The translations under genes were made by a program, and so were the position numbers. The notes under the pieces are model-generated. The model did no database searches. It saw only the letters and a program-made list of their open reading frames with translations, and was not told the DNA's origin. A stretch of 64,000 nt of DNA from Sorex araneus (Eukaryota; Chordata; Mammalia; Eulipotyphla; Soricidae): positions 176,402,589 to 176,466,588 of the forward strand of contig NC_073305.1 of assembly GCF_027595985.1 (NCBI RefSeq), read 5' to 3'. Each line of letters opens with the position of its first letter. Positions within the stretch are counted from its first letter, which is position 1. Shown piece by piece: positions 32,672 to 42,600 of the stretch.

Positions 32672-32846
32672 AATTATTTTTTTCTTTTTGGGTCACACCC
32701 GGCAATGCACAGGGGCTACTCCTGGCTCATGCAATCAGGAATTACTCTTGGCGGTGCTCGGGGGACCATATGGGATGCTGGGAATCAAACCCGGGTCGGC
32801 CGCGTGCAAGGCAAACGCCCTACCTGCTGTGCTATTACTCTAGTCC
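32672..32846 (-). mobile_element. SINE (CATGAGCC variant)
   Basis: CTTTTTGGGTCACACCCGGC to TATTACTCTAGTCCC, with the inverted variant GGCTCATGCAATCAGG. GAAGATGAATTATT / GAAGATGAATGTT flank it. Confidence 0.92.
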
Positions 32847-32969
32847 CTGAAGATGAATGTTGAAAAGCATAAAAACTCCCAGGAATTCATACAATTTTAA
32901 CTGTACACTTTGCGTGGCCCCCTACAAAAAGGGGGGTGGATTTTTTGAACAGCAGTGTATGTGTTTATT

Positions 32970-33500
32970 GAGGATGGAGGGTTTGGGCCACACCCATCTG
33001 TGTTCAGGGCTTTCACTTAGCTCTGTGCTGAAGAATCATTCCTGGTGATGCTGGAGGGACTACATGGGGTTCAAACCTACGCTGGCAGCATGCCAGGCAA
33101 GCAGGTGTGGGGAGTCGAATCCAGGTCAGCCACATGCAAAGCAAATACCTTAACCCCTGCACTGTCTTCAGCCCTGAATGAAGGGTTTTATTCCTTGGGC
33201 TATTCTGTCTGTCTGTCTCTCATTAGCTAGATTCTAGTCATTCTACTTTTCTCTTCTCCCAAATCCATCCCCATCCCAACTCCACACCATGGCTTCTTGT
33301 TTCTTTGATTGCCTCTAATATAGTGAAATGTTGACAATTTAAGAAAACTAGTTTTAGTTTGTTTTGGGACCACATCTAGCAGTGCTCAGGGTTTACCTCT
33401 GGCAGTGCTCAGGAGAGAATATGTGATGCTTGGGAATTAATCTGGAGTTAGCCATATTGAAGACAAAAGCCTTACTTGTACTATCTTTCCTGCCCAGATA
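32970..33500 (-). mobile_element. Diverged SINE fragments
   Basis: 32975-33175 (GGGCCACACCCATCTGTG, possibly two merged copies) and 33355-33495 (GACCACATCTAGCAGTGC). 33180-33350 is unique, with a short (GTCT)n. Confidence 0.6.
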
Positions 33501-33589
33501 TTTATTAATAAATTTTAAATTTTATTTTCATGAAGTTGTTCACAGTAATTGATTACATTCAATATTTATTTATCTATTTATTTATTTAT

Positions 33590-33763
33590 TTATTTTGCTT
33601 TTTTTGGGTCACACCCAGTGATGCTCAGGGGTTACTCCTGGCTTTGCACTCAGGAATTACTCCTGGCAGTGCTTTGGGGACCATATGGGATGCCGGGGAT
33701 CGAACCCGGGTCGGCTGCGTGCAAGGCAAACGCCCTACCCACTGTGCTATCGCTCCGGCCCCT
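33590..33763 (-). mobile_element. SINE, near consensus
   Basis: GCTTTTTTTGGGTCACACC to TATCGCTCCGGCCCC. TACATTCAATATTTA is duplicated at 33554 and 33763. A (TATT)n tail precedes it. Confidence 0.94.
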
Positions 33764-33934
33764 ACATTCAATATTTAAACACCAATCCCACCACCATTAT
33801 ACCTTCCCATCACCATTATTAAGCATTTTCCCACCACCACGCAAGCCTGCCCCACAGGCAGATGCTAGATAACTTATTTTTTATTGCTGCTGGCTATTCC
33901 GGGTCAGTTTCCCTTCTTTTTTGTTTTTATTTTT

Positions 33935-34132
33935 TATTTTTTTTATTTTATTTATTTTTTATTTTTTGCTTTTTGGGTCACACCTGGCGATGCACAGTGG
34001 TTACTCCTGGCTCTGCACTCAGGAATTACCCCTGGCCGTGCTCAGGGGACCATATGGGATGCTGGGATTTGAACCCGGGTCGGCCGCGTGCAAGGCAAAC
34101 ACCCTACCCGCTGTGCTATCTCTCCAGCCCCT
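33935..34132 (-). mobile_element. SINE, near consensus
   Basis: T/A-rich tail, GCTTTTTGGGTCACACCTGG to TATCTCTCCAGCCCC. CCCTTCTTTTTTGTTTTTA / CCCTCTTTTTTGTTTTTAA flanks. Confidence 0.92.
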
Positions 34133-34199
34133 CTTTTTTGTTTTTAAATTTTAAAAGTTTTATTTACTTTTTTTTGGTTTGTTTTTAATAGCCTAAATC

Positions 34200-34830
34200 T
34201 AATAGCCTAATTCTTCCTCTTGGAGAACCTGACAAGCTACAGAGTCTATTGCCCACTCGGGAGAGCCTGGCAAGCTCCCTGTGGCGTATTCATATCCCAA
34301 ATACTCGGGAGAGCCTGGCAAGCTCCCTGTGGCGTATTCATATCCCAAATACTCGGGAGAGCCTGGCAAGCTCCCTGTGGCGTATTCATATCCCAAATAC
34401 AGTAACAGATATATACATACCTCTCGGAGAGCCCAGCAAGGTACCAAGAGTATCCCGCCCAAACGGCAGAGCCTGGCAAGCTCCCTGTGGCGTATTCATA
34501 TCCCAAATACTCGGGAGAGCCTGGCAAGCTCCCTGTGGCGTATTCATATCCCAAATACAGTAACAGATATATACATACCTCTCGGAGAGCCCAGCAAGGT
34601 ACCAAGAGTATCCTGCCCAAACGGCAGAGCCTGACAAGCTCCCGGTGGTGTATTCGATATGCCAAAAACAGTAACGACAGGTCTCATTCTCCTGACCCTG
34701 AAAGAGCCTCCAATCGTTGGGAAAGACCAGTAAGAAGAGGCTGCTAAAATCTCAGGCTGAGTGTAATAGAGATATTACTGATGCCCGCTCGAGTAAATCG
34801 ACAAACAACGGGATAACAGCGATACAGTGA
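34200..34830 (+). repeat. Long-type SINE with nested tandem amplification
   Basis: A 48-bp unit (GAGAGCCTGGCAAGCTCCCT ...) starts at 34261, 34309 and 34357 and again at 34467 and 34515. A larger block (AGTAACAGATATATACATAC onward) recurs at 34401 and 34559, 158 bp apart. It ends with the ordinary element end at 34765-34825 (GCCCGCTCGAGTAAATC). A short L1-like end (CTATCTCACAGTGATTCAAC) follows to 34880. Because 48 is divisible by 3, repetitive open frames arise here. Confidence 0.93.
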
Positions 34831-34880
34831 TGACTAGTATGAGATGTCTGTAAGGGTCTATCTCACAGTGATTCAACAGT

Positions 34881-35250
34881 TAAAAAAAAGATAGTATTAG
34901 ATGCCTTTGTGGTCGTGTGCTCCTGGAATCCTAAAATTTTAAATTGGGGTCCAGAGACATCTCTGCGAGTTGTTCGGTTCCGAGATTCATTTGTGAGTCT
35001 CTGAACCATGGCTGTTAATGGGTTTAAAGGGCACCCAGAGGCACTTTGACAGCCAGGACACCTGGAAGGGCAGGAAGATGGGAAGGGGTGGCCCAACCCC
35101 GACTCCTTGAGGCCTGGCGTTTTTAGTCACTGGTTCCGCATACCTGAGTTTTTCAGAGGATTTATTCTCTAGCATGGGGGACCCAGGGCAAACCTGTAAA
35201 GTTCAGCCTTGAGGGTGGCCTGCCCAGATATTTGAACTTAAAATTTTTTT
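34881..35250. other. Intergenic, no recognised feature
   Basis: Unique sequence without gene or clear repeat between SINE-rich blocks. Confidence 0.45.
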
Positions 35251-35254
35251 CCAG

Positions 35255-36450
35255 GGCCAGGGTGATAGTATAGCTGGTAGGGCACTTATCTTACAAGTGG
35301 CTGACCTGGATTTCATCCCCGGCATTCCATATGGTTTCCTGATTCCCGCCAGGAGTAATTCCTGAGTGCAGAGGCCAGGTGTAACCCTTGAGCCTTGCCA
35401 GGTGTGACTCCCCCCCAAAAAAAATAACTGTAGCCAAATACTAATGATGAATGTGTCATTGAAAATTGAGGAGAGGGTTTGAGCACTTCAGTCCAGTTAT
35501 CTCCTAACAGAATCAAGGTAGAGAAGAACATGCTGAAAGATTAACTTCTAGGGGTCAGAGCGATAATAAAGCAGGTAAGGCGCTTGCCTTGCATGAGGCC
35601 AACCTGGGTTCAATCCCTGGCATCCCATATGGTCACCTGAGCCTGCTAGGAGTGACTCCTGACTGCAGAGCCAGGAGTAAACCCTGAGCATTGCCAGGTG
35701 TGGTATAAAAACAAAAACAAAAAATTTACTTATAAAAAAGTTCCACAGTAGATCAATATTTTTGTCTTTGAGCCACACCAAAGAGGGTCGGGGGTACTCC
35801 TGGCTTAGTGCTCATTCCTGGTGGTGCTTGGGGACCATGTATTATGATCAAACCTGGACTTCCCTTGAGCTGGAGCCCTAGTATAGCGGGTAGGGTGCTT
35901 GCCATGCATGTGGCCAACCTGGTTCATACCCCATATGGTGCCCCAGGCCCGGCAGGAATGACCCCTGAATGCAGACCCAGGAGTAAGCCTTGAACACCAC
36001 CGGGTGCAGCCCCCAAACCAAGTAAAATAAATCAAAAACTTGGGACTTCTCACATGCAAAGTATATGAACTTTGAAATACATCCCCTACTTGATAATTTT
36101 TATACTATTTTACTTAGAACAAGGATACACACCTATAGAAAAGATCAAAACTCTGCATTTACCCGATGTGGTAAATATGGGTCACAGTGATAGTACAACA
36201 GGTAGGGCACTTGCCTCGTATGTGGCCAACCTGGGTTTGATCCCCCAGCATCCCATATGGTTCCCTGAGTAGTGGTACTCAGGGGTTATTTCCAGGAGTA
36301 ATTCCTGAGTGCAGAATTAACCCCTGAGCACTGCCAGGTGTGACCCCCCCAAAATCATATATATATATATATATGCAGGCTGGCCCAGGATAGAATCTTA
36401 GCCTCCCACATGCAAAGCATGATTTAGCCCTTTGAGCAATCTCTCCTCCT
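35255..36450. mobile_element. SINE cluster (+ 35255-35420, + 35550-35710, - 35770-35860, + 35870-36020, + 36178-36350, - 36370-36450)
   Basis: Copies with GGGCCAGGGTGATAGTATAG, GGGGTCAGAGCGATAATAAAG, GCCCTAGTATAGCGGGTAGG and GGGTCACAGTGATAGTAC. (AT)n of about 18 bp lies at 36356-36374. Confidence 0.75.
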
Positions 36451-36580
36451 TCTCAGAAGTATTTTTTAAAGGGAAAGGAGATTGTGAGTTGATTTGTTTA
36501 TAATGATTCAACGTTTCTATGGGTTGGATTTTATATTCAACATTGATAAGAAAATGAAAAATAAGACTTGTGCTTGTTGT

Positions 36581-36593
36581 CCACTAGAGGGAG
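36581..36593 (+). promoter_or_regulatory. CTCF-like motif
   Basis: CCACTAGAGGGAG differs from the core CCASYAGRKGGCR at one position. It lies between the LATS1 promoter and the probable NUP43 3' end. Motif match only. Confidence 0.3.
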
Positions 36594-36919
36594 TGAGGCA
36601 GCTTTATACCTGCCTATAAACACACAAATTCCCAATGGGCTTTTGAAGCAGCGTTAGCTAGGATTGGAGGGCAAGAAAGGCTTTCTTGACAAACGACACA
36701 TGAAATCCAGAAGGGGAAGCAAGAACTAACCAAGAAAGGCAAGAAAGGGCTGGGGGAGGAAATCCTGACCACAAGGACACACGGATTAAAGAGATTCCAA
36801 AGAAACTATAGTATGCACTTACCAATATTTATATGTGATGAGGTTTACATTTCTTTTTATTGCATGTGTGGCGTCTGAAGAAAGCAGACAAAGGAATTTC
36901 AGTTCAGTATATGAAAATC

Positions 36920-39418
36920 CATTTATTTAGTGAAACCATAAGTAGCCCAACATTTTACAAACTCAGCAAATTGGTAATTAGCTCTGTGTCATGGGATGTT
37001 CACACTATCGCTTAATTAACCCACAAAAACATGATTCTACCTTTCTGGGATCCCACTCAGGCACTGAAACCCTGCCATCATGCTGTTTCAGTCAGCACTG
37101 TCTGAACAAGGAGAGACTGCATTGGGAAACAGAAGACTTTATCCCAGGTTATTTGCAGGAGAGTTTGAGAATGCTGTGTAATTAAATTTTGGCTGAAGAT
37201 GCTCTCCAGGGTACTTCCACCAGAGATCCTGTAGTCCTCAAAAGAAACTTTTACTTTGGTGCATGAAGGCGGTGACAGTTTCATAAATTAGGGTTTTATG
37301 CTATAGAAAGTTGGTATATCTATTTAATGATTCCATTCTACTTTCGTTGAATTGCGGTTACAGATACCCTTAAAATTTATAGCAAACATTCCAACTTGAA
37401 ACTTGTTTCTAGTCCAAGAGTATTACAAGTTTATAGGTCTGGCTCCCTTAACTCTTGATGGTGCCTAGGGAAATCCTATACGTTGCTGCTGGAAATGGAG
37501 ATGGTGCTGAGAGCACACAGGACACCTTTACATTTTCAGCAGCAGTTAATGATAAAAGCAGAGGCACAACAAACTTGCCACTCACTGCACACAGAAAATG
37601 TGCCCCTGGAAGGGAGTCTTCCTGAGTTTGATGGACAACAGCTGCACAGAGCAAGGATGTTAGGGTGTTAAGCAGAAGGTGGGGGCTGTATAGGGAAAAG
37701 TGAGGGACACTACAGCTTAGGTGTCAGTATGACATTCATATAAAGGGAGTTAAAAAAAAAATCAAAGGATAATTTCATAGTGCATTTTTATCATCAAATC
37801 CGCTTGTTTACTGCTAGGAAATGGGCAGCTATAAATATAATGTAAATGGCATCACTATCACTGTCATCCCGTTGCTCACCGATTTGCTCGAGTGGGCACC
37901 AGTAACATCTCCATTGTGAGACTTGTTACTGTTTTTGGCATATCAAATACGCCATGGGTAGCTTGCCAGGCTCTGCTGTGCGGGCGAGATACTCTCAGTA
38001 GCTTGCTGGGCTCTCTGAGAGGGGCGAAGGAATTGAACCCAGGTCGGCCTCGTGCAAGGCAAACACCCTACCCGCTGTGCTATTGCTCCAGCCCATAAAC
38101 GGCATAGTTCATTTAAAAAATTATACACATGAATGATAGGGTCCCAAAAAGACTTGTATTGTGTATTAAAATTTTCTCTTGACTATATACATCTTTGTAA
38201 TGAATTACTTTTGTAATAACAGAAAATTTTACAGATCAGTCCCAGCAATCAATAAAACTATACATACACAGGTTAAAAATTCCTATCAGCAACATTTCTC
38301 CCCAGCATAATGATATAAAATTCGGTTATTATCTTTAATCAGATATTTTTATATATAAAAGCAGATGCAAATATGCACTGCATTCCATTTTTAAATGCTA
38401 TAAGGAACAAAACCCCAAAAACCCTGAGGTGAGGTGTCATTAAAAAAAAAAACTCAAAATACTTATTAGGATAGAAAAAAAAACTTTACCATAATTACTA
38501 TTACTGGAATTAAAAAGTAAATGAATACACACTTTAGTTGTGTCATAGCAGTGATTAGTGAACAAAGTCTTAGCAGTTCAATAATGCAGTAAATCTAATA
38601 AATGTTGGAAAGGCAGCATCATAAACTGTCTTAAAACAATCAGGCATATTTCAGTTCAGAATACTGATAGCAAAATTCTTTACTGTTACTAAATCATCGT
38701 ATTAGTCTCATTATATGTAATCTATCAAATTTTAGTTTAGAAATTGTTTTATTCATCAATGTCAAATTTTATTTTACCACCCAATGTCTAGTTTGGCAAT
38801 TTTCAACCAAAAAAAGAGCAAAAATCCTTAGGGGAAAAATGGCTGGATCAAGCAGTTGACACAATTTACTTCAAGTCTATTCTCTAATAAAAGAAGCCTG
38901 TCAAAACATTTTCCACTTAAAAAAAAAAAAAAAACTACAAAAGTCATTTTTGCTCTACTGAACTTCTGACAAGGTTTATTAACATTATTAAGGTGGGAAA
39001 ATGTGAAAGGACAGAAGAAAATACATCCAATAAAAAGAATAAACATTAACACTGGCTAATGTCTCTGAGGAGTACGATCCAGATACTGTGATATAAATGA
39101 TAGGAATCAGTTGATGGTTTGCAGAATTATGCCCCACATCAGTAATGGGACTTGGTTCCATGAATTGTCCACAATTATTTGAAGGCAGTACATTCATCAG
39201 TATAGAGATCCATCTGACGATCTACAAGCTCAACTCCTTTTGCCAGCCATTAGATTCTGCAACAGTTACGAGAATAACCAACAACTGAAAGCCCAAACTG
39301 GACACTGATATCATTATATTACTGATGCTTTCCTTACAAATTTCACATTTTCCAATAATAAAACTTTGCATAGAAGTTGGAATTTGGAAGGCTAAATAAC
39401 CTGAAAATTATAGTACTT
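36920..39418 (-). other. NUP43: Probable NUP43 3' UTR (end uncertain)
   Basis: About 2.5 kb downstream of the NUP43 stop is AT-rich and holds no gene. It is almost free of SINEs, with one long-type copy at 37850-38095, in contrast to the introns. That suggests transcribed, constrained sequence. Minus-strand AATAAA hexamers occur, for example at 36927-36922, which would end the transcript near 36.9 kb. The true polyadenylation site cannot be decided from sequence alone. Confidence 0.45.
37850..38095 (-). mobile_element. Long-type SINE, full length
   Basis: On the minus strand: GGGCTGGAGCAATAGCAC head, B box GGTTCAATTCC, then CTACTGAGAGTATCTCGCCC, GGCGTATTTGATATGCC, CTCACAATGGAGATG, CACTCGAGCAAATCGG. 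Best-preserved copy of this type. It would lie inside the NUP43 3' UTR. Confidence 0.9.
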
Positions 39419-39648
39419 TCATGAGAAAAGTTGTCTAGTAACATAAATTGCTTCTGCATCTGTTCCACAAACAAGACAAGGACCTAAAACATCCAAACTA
39501 TTCACAGACAAAGTCCTGTTGGGAAGCAAGCTTGTGATTTCAATACGGTCTTTTGCAGGATCAGAGCTGAGCCAGTTGCTTATGAGAGACTGGTGAACGT
39601 TGGCCTGGTTACTAAAGCTATGAGACAAAAACGTACTATTTCTTCCTC
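39419..39648 (-). CDS. NUP43: NUP43 coding exon 8 (terminal coding)
   Basis: Encodes residues 306-381 and the TGA stop at 39421-39419. It includes NSTFLSHSFSNQANVHQS, DRIEITSLLPNRTLS and the C-terminus GTDAEAIYVTRQLFS. The acceptor CTACTCTCAG ends at 39649. The 3' UTR follows toward lower coordinates. Confidence 0.96.
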
Positions 39649-42600
39649 CTGAGAGTAGAAAAGGAAAGAAAAAAAAACAAAACAACTTTCAAGACCAATT
39701 TTATGGGAAAATCCACAAATGTAATGGTATTTTAAAAAGTCAATGATTTAAACTTGTCTCATTCTCTGAATATACGGGTAAGTCTGTACTATTTACCATT
39801 TAAGCTTTTTGGCAGGGAGGGGGGAGGGGGATGGGACGGAATGGTGTTGGGCCACACCAGGCAGTGCTCAGGGCTTACTCCTCAGGGTGCTTGGGGGGGG
39901 GGGGCATACGTGGTGCCGGGGACAGAACCTTAACCCCTGGACTATCTTTCCAGCTCTAATGACCATTTAATTAGTTAGTTTATTTATGTAGAGCCATACC
40001 CAGCAATGCTCAAGTGTTAGTCCTGGCTCTATGCTTCAAGATTACTTCTGCCAGTGCTCCGGGGACCATATGGGATTCTGGGGACTGGACCCGGGTCAGC
40101 CACGTTCGGGCTAACACCCTGCCCTCTGAATTATTTTGCTCCTGTCCCATAATCACCATTTTGAACCAAAGACTGATTCTTAGACAGGAAATATATTCTC
40201 CAAGACCTAGTATAGCTGTCAAATTTTAAGTCTTCAGGCCAAGCACAAGATTATGATTCTGTCCTTCTACTCATTGTTCAATGGAAAGTCTCAAGAATAC
40301 AGTAGGCCAGAGAGTGCAGCAGGCAGGGCACCCACCGTGCACGCAGCTCAACCCCCAGCACCACATACGGCCCCCCAATGTGGAGGTTTATTGTTTTATT
40401 GTGGGGGGGGAGTTCAAGAGGCACACCCAGTGATGTTCAGGGGTTACTCCTGGCTTTGCATTCAGGAATTACTCCTGACAGATGGGGCACCATACGGGAT
40501 GCTTGGAATAGAACCCAGATCAGCCATGTGCAAGGCAAGCGTCCTACCTGCTATACTATTGCTCCAGTCCCTACATTTATTATATATGCATGTATCTATG
40601 TATGCGGTGCTGGGGATTAAACCCAGAGACTCACACTTTTTTTTTTTTGGAGGGGTTTTGGGTCATAGCCAGAAGTGCTCAGGGATCACTCCTGGTAGGC
40701 TCAGAGGACCACATGGGGTGCCAGGGATCAAATATGGTCGGCCGTGTACCAGGCAAGCACCATACCTGCTGTGTTATCGCTCCAGCCCTGGGCCTCACAT
40801 ATTTAAGGGAAATGCTCTGCCAATGAGCTACACGCCTAGTGAAATGCTGTTAATGCAGAACTAACTGGGGCTGGGCATGTGGCTCAGTGGCAGTATGCAT
40901 GCCTGAAACATATACGGCAATTTTACAATTTTGAGAAAAACACTTTCTGCTGGATCAAATAAGGTCATATTTTCCTTAATAAGTGGCAGTGAGCCAGAGA
41001 GGGCACAGTGGTTAAGATTCTGAGGTACTCTAATTCATGAGTCTCCCTTCCTGGAACCCTCCGCAATTGTATATTCCATTCATAATCTTATTTTTGGTTT
41101 TGGGCCAACTCAGCAGTGCTCAGGAATTACTCCAGGCTCTGCACTCAGGTCACTCCTGGTGGGGTCAGGAGACCATATGGGATACGGGGGAGCAAACCTG
41201 GGTTGGCCACGTGCAAGACAATGCCTTATCCACTGTACTGTCTCCCTGACCCCCTCATGTACTAACTTGTGTTGTTTATTACTGATTTTTTTTTGGGGGG
41301 GGTCTCTCAAGTGGTGGTCAGTAGGGCCAGGGTCTGCTTCTGGCAATTCTTAGCCAGTCAGGCCAGTTCAGTACAGTGCCGAGGGCCCCCTGCCATCCCA
41401 GTTCTCGGGGAGACTCCAGGGCCACACCTGACCATTCTTGGGGTCTCCAGCACTTCCTGTACTCAGTGGTACTTAGAGGACTATGTGGTGCTGGGGACTG
41501 ACCTGGGGCCTCTGAATGAAAGGCTTATAAATGACTTAACCCCAGACTATCTTTTTTTTTTGTTTATTCCTTGGGTCACACCCGGAGATGCACAGGGGTT
41601 ACTCCTGGCTCTGCACTCAGGAATTACTCCTGGTGGTGCTCAGGGGACCATATGGGATGCTGGGAATCGAACCTGGGTCGGCCGTGTGCAAGGCAATGCC
41701 CTACCCACTGTGCTATTGCTCCGGCCCCAACCCCAGACTATCTCTTAATTCTCTATTTTCACACATTTTTTTGGGTTTGTTTTTGGGCCACACCCCACAT
41801 GATACTGAGAAGTGACTCCTTGAGTGACTCTGACCTCAGGATCACTCCTGGTGGAGCTCAGGGATCATGGAGTGTCAGGGATCACACCCAGGTTGACCAC
41901 ATCCAAAGCAAGTGCCTGGGTTTGCCAGTCACACCTGCAAGGTCCCCACTCCACCACAGAGCACACCTCTGGCCCCTACATTACTCTTATACTCCTAAAA
42001 TACTGGGAAACTGACACTGGTAAAAGCACTGAGATTAAGTCTTCCACCGTGGCTTTCTGCTTGCATTCTGCCATCCTTCTTCACACAGTCCATTTCCCAC
42101 AGTGGTTCCTCAGAAACAGGCTGCTGCCTCCTGCCCCCAGTGGATTTCCATCACAGCCAGAATAAGACCCAGAGTCTTGGGGCTGGAGGGATAGCACAGC
42201 GGGTAGGGCATTTGCCTTGCACGCGGCCGACCCGGGTTCAAATCCCAGTATCCCATATGGTCCCCTGAGCACCGCCAGGGGTGATTCCTGAGTGTACGAG
42301 CCAAGAGTGACCCCTGTACATTGCTGGGTGTGACCAAAAAGCAAAAAAAAAAAAAAAAAGACCCAGAGTCTTCTCATGGTTCTGCAAAGTCTGACCCACA
42401 GCTACCTCCATTTGTTCCATTCCTGTTTGCCCTTCAACTGCAGCCTGATCTCGGACCCTGGGTATCTGCTCTTTCCTGGAAGGCTCTTACCTTTGTCTCC
42501 AAAGTTCTGCCCACCATCAGGCCTTAGAGTAAGCCCTCCCACCCCTTTTTCATTCTTTTTTTTTTTTTTCTTTTTGGGTCACACCTGGCGATGCACAGGG

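Noticed and set aside
34240-34640. Possible CRISPR-like array (regular repeats)
   Set aside because: Units are contiguous tandem copies of a SINE body without unique spacers, in a mammalian genome.
34199-34747. Repeat-protein-like frames with a 16-residue period
   Set aside because: The 48-bp SINE-body repeat is divisible by 3, which creates a periodic frame without any gene.
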